NCBI GenBank assembly: GCA_003971905.1
Contig: RSEE01000030.1
Location: 258,001 to 322,000 of the forward strand
Length of the DNA: 64,000 nucleotides
Reading direction: 5' to 3'
DNA from: Moniliella sp. 'wahieum'
Taxonomy: Eukaryota > Basidiomycota > Moniliellomycetes > Moniliellales > Moniliellaceae
The position numbers and the translations under genes are program-made. Shown one piece after another: positions 1 through 11,700 of this stretch (positions within the stretch are counted from its first letter, which is position 1; each line of letters starts with the position of its first letter). The notes under the pieces are model-generated. The model was not told the origin of the DNA. It saw nothing but the letters and a program-made list of their open reading frames with translations, and made no database searches.

Positions 1-78
1 GCCCCAGTTCCAACCGTTCCATTCCTCTATGGCCCGTTCACCTTCTACCACCACCCTTACGACGACTCCTTTAAGAAG

Positions 79-1300
79 TACGACGTGACACGTGCGATCA
101 CTTGTGACAGGGGCTGTGACAGGGGCCGTGACATGGGATGTGACATGTGACGTGACATGTGACATGTGGCGCATCCCCAGGGGGGAACGCTGAGTTGAAA
201 TGTGCAATGCGAGCCCGCAGCACGGTCGTCGGTACGCCGACAAAAGAGCGCGGCTGGAGAGACTGGCTCGCTTCTGCCGCCATGCCCAACACTCGCGCCA
301 TTGCCCACCACCATCGCCACCACGCGGATCGACTTGGGATGGAATGTGCGACCGGTGCGGACGGGAAGCCATGCGATGCTTTTTGGCGGCCCCTGCATGG
401 CCGCCTCCATCTGCCTCGCCGATTCTCCTGGGTCAGGGGCAACGGCAGAGGTGAAAGCCCCAGGCCAAGTGCCGGCGAGTGACCCAGCCCCCGTCCATGG
501 TACCACAAGACCAAGTCAAAAAGGACCACCGGGCCACATGTCCACATGCCCAACCCAGACTTCCAAAAGGTACGTCGAACTGCACAGGCCAAACCTTGCT
601 GGTTGGCGTTGTAACGTGCTATATCAAGGCGATGGGTGGTGATCGAAAAAAAAGTGATGGATTCTGGAAGCACAGACCAGAAGAAGGTCGATCGCTGCCG
701 GAAACGGAGGAGAAGGGAGCTTGGCCCTCCTCCGTCAGAGAGACGGGGGAGAGGGATCAGGGTACTTGTGATGGTGGAGCAGCCCACACATGCAAAAGCC
801 GTGTCAGCATCAAGGGGTGACATTTTCCCCCAGCGGAGCCTGAAAAGAGAATGCCCGGCATCTGGTCATCAGCGTCGGGTGCCCGATGGGAGGCCTGCCC
901 CCGGCATTTCTTGGGATGGGAACACGGCACGACAGGACCCGACCGACCCAGTGTCGATCGCATTTGGGGATGGCAGAGGGGGTGAGGTGGCACGAACCAC
1001 TTCTGTGCGGACGATCTGTTGGGGACGAGGCAAGGTGCCAATGCGAGCCGCAACAATGCCGGCGACCGCCGCAAGAGGAGTGACCGGACCCAGTCGGTGC
1101 GAGCAGGCCCATTCAGTCTCGGTTGACGGTGGGGGCATGGACATTGTGTCGGTACTGTGGGGCGCATACATGTCCGTCGCAGATCATGGGCGCTCTTCAA
1201 CGGCCAACCCACGCTTCTCCTTACGTTGCGGTCAAGGTATGTTCCATCTCTCTTCTCCTCCTGTATTTCCACCGTGCTAACCCTTCCATTCCGGCCAGGT
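79..1300 (+). repeat. 1.2-kb direct repeat, copy A
   Basis: This segment is repeated in the same orientation at 2600-3843 with many substitutions and small indels. Copy A begins at the shared GTGACACGTGCGATCAC and ends at a shared CCTTCCATTCCGGCCAG. Its first 100 bp is a degenerate run of GTGACA-type hexamers. Near the 3' end both copies hold an intron-like string: AAG, then GTATGT or GTATATG, a CTAAC box, and CCAG. No frame stays open through both copies, so I do not call a gene. A short frame around 347-379 encodes a CX2CX6C string that is also kept in copy B. This could be a dispersed repeat family or a local segmental duplication. Confidence 0.85.
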
Positions 1301-1532
1301 ACCCATGTCCAGGTACCCATGTCCTTCACGGCACGGCCTACCCTTTGGTTGGACCTCTGGCGTTCATCAACAAAGGCCAAGCAGAATGGAGGAGACAACC
1401 TACCTCCCCAAGTGGAGCCGTGACGGAGCACGATCCGTCGGCCTGGGCCGGTTTGGCCACCGTGGGAATTCAGGTCTTCGTCTGGCATTATCCACCGTGG
1501 GGCTGGGTTAAGGCCTGCGGGTTCGGCCTGGG

Positions 1533-1765
1533 GCCTGATGAGGGCAGTGTGCTACCCGGCCTGCTCCGAGATACATGTCACACCGCACGGCAGCAGTCGA
1601 GGTAGCACAGTGTGCTGAAGCCGAGGCAGCGGCCTGAGGCTTGAGGGCAGTGTGCTGCCCGGCCTGCTCCGAGGCACATGTCACACCGCACGGCAGCAGT
1701 CGAGGCAGCACAGGTGCTGAAGCCGAGGCAGCGGCCTGAGGCCTGAGGGCAGTGTGCTCCGCGCC
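1533..1765 (+). repeat. 102-bp tandem array, about two and a quarter units
   Basis: The string GGGCAGTGTGCT recurs at 1542, 1645 and 1747, a period of 102-103 bp. Between these points the units share ACATGTCACACCGCACGG and GAAGCCGAGGCAGCGGCC. The third unit is cut short. The array carries GGCCTGAGGCCTGAGG, a palindromic string also found elsewhere in the window. It lies just upstream of the small gene at 1830. Confidence 0.85.
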
Positions 1766-1829
1766 GGTTGGGGCAAAAATGCCGCATATTGCCCAACGGC
1801 GGCGGGGGCGGGGGCATAAATAACCCCGG

Positions 1830-2379
1830 ATGGGTGCAAAACTTCTTGTCTCCCTCCCACCACCTACCTTCTCGAACCGCTCACCCAGTACCGAAATGCT
1901 GCCCCTCCCGCCTCTGACCGAGTTCCAGTTCACCTTCCGCCTCTCTCCTCTGACCACGAGCCCGGGTCTGCCATCTAACTACACCCCCCCGCTACTGGCT
2001 GGCGCCCATCATTCCCATCCGAGCATCCGAACTTCCAAGTTGGGCACGATCGCAACGCCCAGCCAGGCCTTCGATTCTGCGCAAGAAGCCAAAGGCGGCT
2101 GAGGAGCGGGTGCTGGCGCCAGCGGTGCCCCGGGCCAGGTTCGATGTCAACACGGCCGAGCCTCGCGTGACCGTGCGCAAGCGTCGCCATGGGCCGATGG
2201 TGGTGGAGGTGCATTGCCCAGAGGTGGAGATGCAGGATGCATGGGACATGGTGGAGGAGGTGTATTGCCCTGAGGTGGAAATGGTGGACGCATGGGACCT
2301 GGACAATGACTTTGCTTTCGTTTTGTTTTCGTTTTGTTTTCGTCTTCGTTTCGTTGTTGTGTTGATCGTTGAAGAATGA
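1830..2379 (+). CDS. hypothetical protein with a 17-residue internal duplication
   Basis: I do not recognise this gene. An ATG at 1830 lies just after an AT-rich CATAAATAA string. It opens a frame (MGAKLLVSLPPPTF...) that runs to a seven-C homopolymer near 1990. After a one-base shift the next frame stays open to the stop at 2377-2379. The second part is basic (KKPKAAEER, RVTVRKRRHGP), then carries two 17-residue units at 2200-2250 and 2251-2301 with the shared core CPEVEM-DAWD, and ends in a hydrophobic Phe/Val-rich stretch. The two nucleotide units differ at several positions, so this is an old duplication that kept its reading frame. The gene sits between the two 1.2-kb repeat copies and could be cargo or part of an element. 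The start and the joining of the two frames are inferences. Confidence 0.4.
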
Positions 2380-2599
2380 GATTGGTTTAAAACTACAATG
2401 TGGTTGGTATATAGTATTGCATCACAATGTGAGGCCAAGGGTATGGAAAACGGGCGTCTGGGTAGATGAAGTGGATAGTAACGCTGGAGAGAAGGGATCT
2501 AGGAATGCCCGTGGGGATGAAGCTGCGTGGAGAGGAGGCATTGAATATCATCCTCGACTGGACCTCTTGATGCGAGGGGGGACGCACCCACTACTAGGA

Positions 2600-3843
2600 G
2601 TGCGACGTGACACGTGCGATCACATGTGAATGGGCTGTGACATGGCTGTGACATAGCTGTGACAGGGGATGTGACAGGGGATGTGACATGTGACATGGGA
2701 CGCATCCCCATGGGGAACGCGGAGTTGAAATGTGCAATGCGAGCCCGCAGCGCGGTCGTCGGTACGCCGACAAAAGAGCGCGGCTGAGACTGGCTCGCTT
2801 ATGCCGTCATGCCCAGCGCTCGCGCCATTGCCGCCACCATCGCCACCACGCGGATCGACTTGGGGATGGAATGTGCGACCGGTGCGGATGGAAAGCTATG
2901 CGATGCTTTTTGGCGGCCCCTGCATGGCCGCCTCCATCTGCCTCGCCGATTCTCCTGGGTCAGGGGCAACGGCGGATGAAAGCCCCAGGCCAAGTGCCGG
3001 CGGCCGGCGAGTGACCCAGCCCCCGTCCATGGTACCACAAGGACCAAGTCCAAAAGGACCACCGGGCCACATGTCCACATGCCCAACCCAGACTTCCAAA
3101 AGGTCCGTCGAACTGCACAGGCCAAACCTTGCTGGTTGGCGATTGTAACGTGCTAGATCAAGGCTATGTCTGATCGAGAAATCGTGTTTGATTCTGTACG
3201 CGCAGACGGAAAAGAAGATCGATCGCAGTCGGAGACGGAGGAGAATGGAGGTTGTGCCTCCTTCGTCAGAACCGGGGGAGAGGATCAGGGTACTTGTGAT
3301 GGTGGCGAGCAGCCCACACATGCAAATGCCGTCATTTATCAAGGGGAGAGGCATTGTCCCACAGCGGAGCCTGAATAGAGATTGCCCGGCCTCTGGTCAT
3401 CAGCGTTGGGGCCCGATGGGAGGCCCGCCCCCGGCGTTTCTTGGGATGGGAACCAATGTGGGACGAGCACGGCCCGACAGGACCCGACCAACCCATTGTC
3501 GATCGCATTTGGGATGGCAGAGGGGGTGAGGTGGCACGAACCACTTCTGTGCGGACGATCTGTTGGGGACGAGGCAAGGTGCCAATGCGAGCCGTGTCAA
3601 TGCTGGCGACCGCCGGAAGAGGTGTGACCGGACCCAGTCGGTGCGAACCGGCCCATTCAGTCTTGGTTGACGCGGGGGCATGGAAAAAGTGAAGGTATTG
3701 GGGCGCATACATGTTCGTCGCAGAACATGGGCGCTCTTCGAGGGCCAACCCACGCGTCTCCTTATGTTGCGGTCAAGGTATATGTTTCAACTCTCCCCCC
3801 TCCTGTATTGTTCCACTGATCTAACCCTTCCATTCCGGCCAGT
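2600..3843 (+). repeat. 1.2-kb direct repeat, copy B
   Basis: Direct-orientation partner of 79-1300. Shared landmarks in order are the GTGACA-rich start, AATGTGCAATGCGAGCCCGC, GGCGGCCCCTGCATGGCC, GTACCACA-AG, CATGTCCACATGCCCAACCC, TGGCACGAACCACTTCTGTG, GGGGACGAGGCAAGGTGCCA and the intron-like end. The copies differ by substitutions and short indels throughout, so the duplication is not recent. Confidence 0.85.
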
Positions 3844-4689
3844 TACCCTCCCCAAAGTTAGGCCATGCCCTGAGTTGTACAAGCTGTTTGCGGAACTGCG
3901 CGGCACACTGGGAAGTGACAGAAGATTTGGCCAGATACGTCTGTAAAACGGAACAGTGGCCTTCCAGTTTTCCGCCCACACCCCGTCGCGTCCTCTTGCT
4001 CCACAGTCGGTTCGTTGTGGATGTGAATTCCCGGGATGGGGCGCACAAGATTGAAGGTTGGCTCCCGCAGAGCCTCGTTCGATGCGCCAGTTTGGACTGG
4101 GTGTGGTGCAAGCCAAGATGCGCCCAAGCGAGGAGATCAGACCACTCAGTTGCACTTATATATACGCGAGGAACAGGACAGGATGGGGATGGCCCGAGAC
4201 TAATCTGACTATCCTTGCCGGAGAGCACGAGAGGTACTTGGTTGCTGACATTGAGGCAAGTCTAGTGTAGTTGAACGTCATTGCTGTCCTCAACGATATT
4301 GCGCCCATCGGCCCCGTTGAGGTTCTTGAGTAGCTCTTGATGACTCCCTTCTCCCACTTCTTCCAACATCGCTTGTGCTGTGTCGTAAATGCGTTTTCCG
4401 GCGTGTATACGTGCGTGGGGGCAACAAAAGTGTCAATAAGATGGTCGTTGATCTCATTGGCCGCATCACTCGCGTGGAGCGCAATGCTAGCAGAGCGGAA
4501 GCCGTATCCTCCCATCGAAGAGGCAGGCTCATGAGGGGGTGTCAAAGTGATCGTCCTTCCTCCCTAGTTGAGGGTCGTCGTTCTCTCCGATCCACCGAAG
4601 CTCCGTGCGGATGGAAACGTCAATCTGGGCTAGCACATTGCCCTGCTCTCCCACTGCCATCTGCATGATATGAAACCAGCAGGGTCAGC
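3844..4689. other. spacer without a supportable gene
   Basis: Several 100-135 residue open frames exist on both strands, but none shows a recognisable domain or a consistent frame. A minus-strand stretch at 4530-4680 (containing QMAVGEQGNVLAQIDVS) could belong to the retroelement fragment that follows. Confidence 0.4.
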
Positions 4690-5340
4690 TTGGTTCTGAG
4701 ATAGTCGGCCATTACAAAGAGGCGTCCTTGAAGGCGATGCTATCAAACTCAGATGCATCCAGCTCAGGTGTCACGACCCATGATGCACCTAATCTGGCCC
4801 TATACTTGTCCCGTTCGACGCACACTCGCGGGTTGAGTGCGAGAGCTGACGTGTCTCCATATCCAAAATCATGGCTCCACAGGCGGAACGCCTGTCTCTT
4901 AGCCGAAAATGGTAATCTCGTCCAGCTACGTCGTCCACGAGGTGACCCATCCCAATCTTGGCTTGCAAATTCTCCAAACTTGGCCGCACCGCAATGAAGA
5001 ACAAGAAAGGACAGGGGGTCGCCCTGTCGAACACGGGCCGTTGTTCCCGTCTGAAGCAACCCGAAGCTGGGTGGGTGCCATAGATCCACCGGCCCAGAAA
5101 GGAGATAATAGTGGGCCTAACAGTGGGGCGCGTTGACGAGTGTGCGACGCGCACAACCGAGCATGGCGGCGCGGTTGAACTTGCTTAGCTCCAGGACCTC
5201 CTCCCGAGTTGCCGCTGTTATGCGCTCGACCATCCGCACGATAATGCTGGGGGCTGTGTGGCCTGATGCATGATGCATGATGCTGTATCCAAGGCAGCAA
5301 ACAGAAGAGGAAGCCCAGTTGAAATTGCAAGCGCAGTGCT
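4690..5340 (-). mobile_element. decayed non-LTR-type reverse transcriptase fragment
   Basis: Read on the minus strand, one frame holds VRQGDPLSFL, which fits the RQGDPLSPLLF block of LINE-type reverse transcriptases. An adjacent frame supplies HLVDDVA at the place of the catalytic (Y/F)xDD loop. A third supplies AFRLWSHDFGYG and ALALNPR, in the position of the region between the catalytic loop and the next conserved block. The pieces lie in the right order but in different frames. No poly-A tail, endonuclease domain or target-site duplication is visible. The assignment rests on short motifs only. Confidence 0.35.
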
Positions 5341-5511
5341 GCTTACGTACGGTGATTTGTTGGGGCGGGCTGGTCAGCTGGGTGGGCCAGGGTGCGCCGT
5401 GCCCGCGGCCGGCCTGAGGGTCGTCTGAGAGCGGTGCCCACAACTTCAACTTCAGCTTCGTCCTTTTACCCAGCAAAGCCAACGCACCCTTCCTTGGCTA
5501 CCTTGACCATC

Positions 5512-7959
5512 ATGGAGCCGCCGGTGAGGCAACAGACCAGCTCCGCCTCATCCTCGAGCCCCCCACGCCGCTCTGGCTGAGGCCATTACCCGAGGCCGTC
5601 CGCCTGGCGCGAAGCTGGCCAGGGAGAGGACGCGTCCGGGGCCGGGGCGCGCTTGTTGGCCGTGGGAGCATCGGGGGAATGATCTGGCAAACGTGGCGGA
5701 CAGCACGCCGCCCTTGTCAGAGCGTGCACGGCGACTGGGGCGCAAACAGGCGACTTTTCCAAGTTCCGCGCTGACCTACTACGGCACGTGTGGAGCGCGG
5801 GACGGAAGATGCGGTGGGGAGCTTGCGTCCGAGACCGAGGCCGATGCGACGGCACCCCTCTCCAACGAAGGCAGAAGGAAGCGGCTGAGGCCTGCTCAAC
5901 CAGAGGCTAGCTCAGCTTCCGTTCCAAGCCAATGAGTGGGCTGATGACGATCGAAGAGATGCGTGGGTTGAAGAGACGATGATGGCACATCTTTCGGCCG
6001 CGCAGCATGCTGCCTACTTAGCCACATGCTCGTCTCCCTTCTCGTCCTCAGCGGCAGGGAAAAAGAGAAAGAAGCGCGTTCAGGTACGAGTGCGAATGGG
6101 GGTGCGGGTGCCCTGGGCGGCGCTGGCGAGGCAGGAGATCGCTCGGCTCGAGCCGTGTCTGCCGCTCCCTCTGCTTCCGGCTCGGCCGCTGCCGAGCCTC
6201 CTCCTGCGGCGGAATGGGGGTTGGATCCGAGTGTTCTTGGGGTATCCCGCCTGCAGCTACGAGAAGATCCATTGGACAGTCTTGTTATTGAGGAGGATGC
6301 CGAGGCGGAGGGAGCGGAGCAGGACACCGATCGCCCCGCCAATCTGGTGGGCGCCCTCGTTCGGATTACGAGGTGGCCCGGGCTGCGGCGCGCAAACTGG
6401 CCATCCGACGACAGGGCATGCGTTCCGCCGTCGATATTCTGCGCCATGGGGCGGGGCGGTTAGCGGCAGCAGGGGGTGCCTCCCGAACCCAACTGGGTTC
6501 CTGCCGATCCGGCCTCAGGCCTAGCCTCGGGCCCCTGGGCGAAGACCACACGGACGAGGAGCGGCACCAGACTGTGCTTACTCGTGCTACCGAGCAGAAT
6601 GCACTGGTGGACCAGGCAGAGACGTTGCGATGGGAAGCCTTGCGGCGCCTGCGCCGGTCCGCTCTGGCTGGGCCCTGAAGCCTGGCAAACCAGTGGAGGA
6701 CGAGTTGAGAAGGACAGAGGGTCTGCTGCTACAAGGGTTGCCGCACTACAACAAACACGAAGAGGCGCGGGACTTGTGGATTGGCTACGGAGTGCCAGAA
6801 GGTATGTTTTCATTCTTTGCCTTGCGTATGCGGCTCGGCTGACTCGAGCGGTGGGTGGAGTACGGTTGGGGTAGCTGCGGTGCCGTACCGACGCAACACG
6901 CTGGCCTACCTTTCTCCTAGGGTGAATCAGTGGAATCAGACTTGGATGCTGGGGCGCTGGCGGAACCGGAAGAGATACCAGATCTTGGCACGCCAGTGGT
7001 CTTTCCACCACAAAAGGCGCAACGGCTAGCCGTCAGCTTTGTCCTACGACAACCTGCTCCAGCTGAGCCGGACGGAATGAAGACCACGGCAGATCAAGTG
7101 TGGGTTCTGACCAGTGAGCCGGTTCAGGGCATGTCCGTCCCGCGTGTCCAGGCCCAGGGATTGGACCGTGTTCGAGCACGGGGCCAGGCAAGCGGCCGAT
7201 CGGGAGCTGTTTGACGAGATTGTGCGCCAAGCGCGCTCGCTTTCGGGCACATACGATCTTCAGATCCATCCTGGCTCGGTCGAAATGGCAATCAGCAATC
7301 ACCTTTCTGTCCGCTGGTCTTTGGTCTCTGACACGAGCGGCCCGGCCTGGACGCCATCCGGCGAGGCGGAGGAGGAAGAGGACACCGACGCCGGAGCGAC
7401 GGTGCAGTATTCGGCACTGGCAGCAAGTGTGGGTGCGATGGCACGGCTCGCGCTCGCGGCGCGCTACCGCGAGGTGGTGGGGGGCTACCAGCAGGCACGA
7501 CAGCGGGAACGGTGGCGGGGGTGGTGGAGCCGGGGGGGCGTATTTTGTATGTGCACATGGTATTGCGGGTGCGGCGGCGCTGGGGCAAAGCCTGGGCGGG
7601 TGAGCTCAGGGGCGGAGGGGGAGAGGGCTCGGCGTGGGTGGAGAAAATGATGGGCGGTGGGGGACTACGGCGAGAGCTGGGATGCGCGGTGGGGGAGGGG
7701 CGATGGGCGAGTGAGCGGACAGCGCTGGCGGGGAGTGCGACGGTGGTGGGAAAGGGCGGGGGGTGCGGTGGCGGTGCTGGCGCTGGGTGGCCGGAGGGTG
7801 GCGCTGGCGCTGCCGCGACGGGCGGTGCGGCTGGAGCGGCCGGCGTGGGAGCGGGCGGCCGAGGACGCTGCGGCCGAGGTGCGGTGGTGGGGCCGGCAGG
7901 CCGAGGGAGCAAGGGCGGGCACGCCGAGCATATCGAGAGTACTGAGGCCGCAGGCCTGA
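5512..7959 (+). CDS. MED17: probable Mediator complex subunit 17
   Basis: MED17 is a head-module scaffold of Mediator that links activators to RNA polymerase II. The best ATG is at 5512; after a frame change the N-terminus reads LRLILEPPTPLWLRPLPEA. An acidic segment with EWADDDRRDAWVE follows near 5930. Next come RKLAIRRQGMRSAVDILRHG (about 6390-6450), a ALRRLRR...LKPGKP block, and ARDLWIGYGVPEG before an apparent intron at 6802-6920. Beyond it, GTPVVFPPQKAQRL and ADRELFDEIVRQARSL match the order of blocks I know for fungal MED17. The last 400 bases are extremely GC-rich and open in several frames, so the end at 7959 is uncertain. At least three one-base shifts are needed, and the acceptor phase does not fit cleanly. 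A TTCAACTTCAGCTTC string lies about 65 bp upstream of the start. Confidence 0.58.
6802..6920 (+). other. probable intron in MED17
   Basis: Donor GTATGT follows GTGCCAGAAG, and the acceptor TTTCTCCTAG precedes GGTGAATCAG. Both flanks are open and compositionally alike, while the segment itself is interrupted in the gene's frame. The phase is off by one, as with the other indels in this window. Confidence 0.6.
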
Positions 7960-8754
7960 ATGCACGCAGCATGGCGGTGCGATAGAGTGGCGCGGTGCGT
8001 GGGGCCACGTGGGGGCAGGTGTGGGGCGGGGTAGTCGGGGTCAGCAACTCAGTACTCAGTCCGTTGGCGCGGTGGAGCAGACGAGGAGCGCGATGCGAGG
8101 ATAAGCGGGAGGCGGGAAGCGGTAGCCGGTGTTGTAGCCGCGAGTACTCGGACGTGCCGCCAGTCGAGTGCGCGGCAGCAGAGCGCTGTGCGGCGGAGCC
8201 ACCGATGTGGATGCGGCCCCAGCTGAGGTGTGAGATGTGAGTGTGAGATGTGTGGTCTGAGAGAGCAGCATGCAACTCGGCTGCTCCGCTTCCCAGTGTG
8301 TTTGGGGCGTGTGCGCCGCTCCCCCATTCTGCGCCAACACGCTGTCGCCCCCATCAAGCATGTAGTGCCGCAGGCGGTGCCCCCCTTTGTCGGGCCCGCT
8401 TTCACGCCTCCCCACCACGTGCTGCCCCCGCCCGGCCCACCTCCAGCAGCATGCTTCCGCCCCCGCCTGCCGGCCACTGCCAACCGGCGGATGCCCCGCA
8501 CGCACGCCGCCATGCGCCACTCCAGCTCTCCCATCACCACTTCCCGCTCCTTGCTCCTGCCATGCCAGCACCCACAGGCACACTCAAAGTCTGGCTCCAC
8601 GGCCATGTCCATGGCCACAACCATGACCTTCCTCCCCCACCCCACTCCCGTTGGGCCACCCACTCCGTGGCTTCGCCCTCCTCCTCCCACCACCAGCCTT
8701 ATCCTTCTGCCTCCCTCCTCACCCGCCCCTCCCAGCCCCACCAACGAACGGACA
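7960..8754. other. intergenic region between MED17 and the arrestin-like gene
   Basis: GC-rich, then C/T-rich toward the downstream start, as in a fungal promoter. It holds ACTCAGTACTCAGT at 8047-8060, one of several copies of that string in the window. Long open frames on both strands here reflect base composition only. Confidence 0.55.
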
Positions 8755-11700
8755 ATGCTGGCATACCGCCCTGCCGCCGGACCCTTTCAATCCGCCCGCA
8801 ATTCAAGTGTCCATTGAGGTGCGGCCCCTATCGGACGAGGTCACAATGTTTGGGTCGAGTCAAACTTCAACCCACTACTCCCTCGCCGGCACCACCGTCT
8901 TGACCGTCAGACGCAAACCCACGTCCGTCTTGGCCGCCCCTTCTCGCCTCCTCTGCCGACTTGCCCGATGAGCTGTTGCATGTGCGACGCATCCAAGTCG
9001 CATTTACTGGCTACTCTCTTTTTCATGACCACGCCGGCCACTTTGCTGCCGTCAAGCTCGCCGATGTCAAACACGAGCTCTACCACCGGAGGGTGCTCAC
9101 ATCTCCCTGCCGGTCTCGTTGTTCCAGGTTCTGATCGGCCAGTCCATTCTACCCCTCTGGATCGGACTCCTCGGCCCCCTCTCTCGCCGACCATGCACCT
9201 AAGGACCGCGCAGCATCCTCCGCAGTAACTGCAGCAGGTACTACCCAAATACTTTCGAACCCCTCCAATTCGAGATTGAATTTGACATTCCAATAGCAGG
9301 AGCTTACCCCATCTCTCCGGACGTCGTTTGGGGCAACGTTTTACACATTGCAAGCACAGGTTGAGTTTTCTCCCTCGCCGTCTTTGCGTACCTCTCTTCG
9401 TACAAACCGCCCTGCGTTCCGCCCCAATGCCCCGTCACGGGTACCCCCTGCGAATACGATAATCGGCGCACGTCCAGTCTCGGCAACCTCGCATGTCGCC
9501 GTGTCGCATCACCACGGAGTGGGCCCCCTGGCCAAGCGGCTAGCTTTCTGGGCTTCCTGGGCCATACACCACAGGCAACGGAACCAATGTGGGACCGTCG
9601 GCCATTTTATCTACTTCGGCAACCTTTGAGGGCGCCCAGCGCCCGCCCTTCCAGTCCAAGGTGAAAACGTCCCCCCTCAGGGGTACATCGTCTATGCAAT
9701 TCTCTTTGCCTCCCGCGCAGCGGGCTATCCCGGGGCAGGAGAAGTGCCCTTGTTGAAAGCAACAGCAAGGGAAAAAGTCGATCTCGTTGGTTTGTTGGCA
9801 ATCGGACTTCGCATATAAGGCGCCACAGTACATCACCTACCTCCCCTTGCCTACTTGCAATACAGACCACATTTCTCTGGCCTCGCATCTCGCACAAGGC
9901 ATTGAGAGGGATGCATCGTCCCGATTTGAAGCCGCCCGTTCCGTTAGTGCTTCTGCTGCTCCGCATGGATTCAACCAGCAGACCGTGCTCCGTGTTGGTT
10001 CTTCCCCCGTATCAAGTCCAGTGATGGTGGTGGTGCTACGCAGATGTAGGGACGTGGTACCTGCTCCTGTAGCCCGGGTTGTCCAGGGCAACTTGACAGG
10101 CATCCCATGGACCCACCTGCCACCCCGACAGCCACTGCCGCCCCTACCACAACTGCAACACTACCATCCAACAGTCCAACTCCTGTTTATCCGGCATCCC
10201 TGCCGACATCACGTGGTGTCCGGCGTTCGGCTTCTGTACTCCGCGCGACGTCGATGGAGGGAAGAACGAGCCGAGAACGGACGGGCGAAGCCAATTCGTC
10301 AGCCTCACCCGCGCCTGAAGAGAAGCCTACCCCCCACCCCGCCTCTAACGATGGCCAGCGTCGTACGAATGCAAGGCACATCTATTCCTCATCTGGAGAA
10401 ACAGAAGGCGTGCGGATGCGTTACTTTGCCCATCGCCCTGTGCTGCAGGCTCCGCGTGCATTCCATTCCGCAGCTGAGGCCAAGATCGCCCAGGTCCAGC
10501 GCCGTGCTGAGAAGGAGGGTAGAAGCATCCCGGCATTGGCCAGTCTTGAGCAGAAGTACTCGACTCGACTTCCTCTTCAACTCGTCCTTTCCGTCCCAGC
10601 TCACGTCCACACACGCGGCCCAAACACAGGGATGCTCACCTTCACCATCCATCTGAGTCTGGCCCACCCACACAGTGGGCATGGAGGTATATACGCCAGC
10701 ATGGTGGCCTCCGTCTGCGAACGATGGAAATGGCCTGCATCCAGACCGAAAAGCATTGGTACGTTTGCCTTCTTCTTTCTGTTGGTCCCAATTCAATTGA
10801 TTGGAGTGAAACTGACGGTGGTTTCTTGACAGTACCGTTCCTTCTCGTACCTTTCGCTTCAATTTCCCCCTTTTGTTGGATAGCCCAATCGATGCTAAGG
10901 ATCTACCAGAGATTGGAGAACCGAATCATGTCCCCCGCTCGCGTGCGTTGGGGCCAGAGGAGACTCATTTACGCAAGGGGTACGACCGTCACTGTGTGGA
11001 GCGCTGCCAGCAAATTCTTCTGGCCGGCTTGGGTCCCACGGCGGCGGAGCAGAATGCGGAAGTGTCGAGAGTCATCACCATTGGCCCTCCCACCGCCATG
11101 CCCAGCAGCAAGAATACGAATGCTGCTGCGAATTTAGGTTCAGGGGTCGATCCGATTGGTCCCGCTCCCTCGCCCGCTCTGAACGACGTGGTCGGTTCAT
11201 CGTCCACTCCGGGTCTAGAGAAGACCAATCCGCGAAGATTGGGACTGGATGGTGGGTGGGCTGCGCGCGAAATTGGACCAAATCTCCCTGTGGGTTCTCC
11301 CTACCAGGCCTGTGCGATGGAGCACCAAGTAACCAGGAAATGGCACACGCACGAGCTGTCCATGCCCATGGGCTCGCTCCATCCCGCTCGGCTTCACTTT
11401 CTACCGTGGTACCCCCAGCGTCCACTCCCACGCCCGATCGTCAATTTCCCGCAGGCTCGTCTCAGCGTCGGCGCCTCGCCGCGTTGGCCTGGCATCGGTT
11501 TACTGGTCTTACCTCTTCTGTAGGGGACACTGACGTGGACCCGATGATGCGTGATGATCCAGGCGATGTGGAAGAGTTGGATTTGTCAGTGCAGGAGGGG
11601 CGTCGCTCGTCGGCCCAAATAGGGACGGCTGTCCCTCCTGGAGCAGGATCTGCTCCGATCGCAAGTAATCCCCCCGCTGCAGCGTCTGCCTCGACCTCCG

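Noticed and set aside
41..175. GTGACA/TGTCAC tandem as a CRISPR-like array
   Set aside because: Units are 6-10 bp with no spacers, in a eukaryotic genome; simple degenerate repeat.
98..823. 241-residue minus-strand frame in repeat copy A
   Set aside because: The matching frame in copy B is shifted and not conserved at protein level; treated as repeat sequence.
7292..8275. 327-residue minus-strand open frame
   Set aside because: Antisense to the MED17 C-terminal part; Pro/Ala/Arg composition is a product of GC-rich sequence and no domain is visible.
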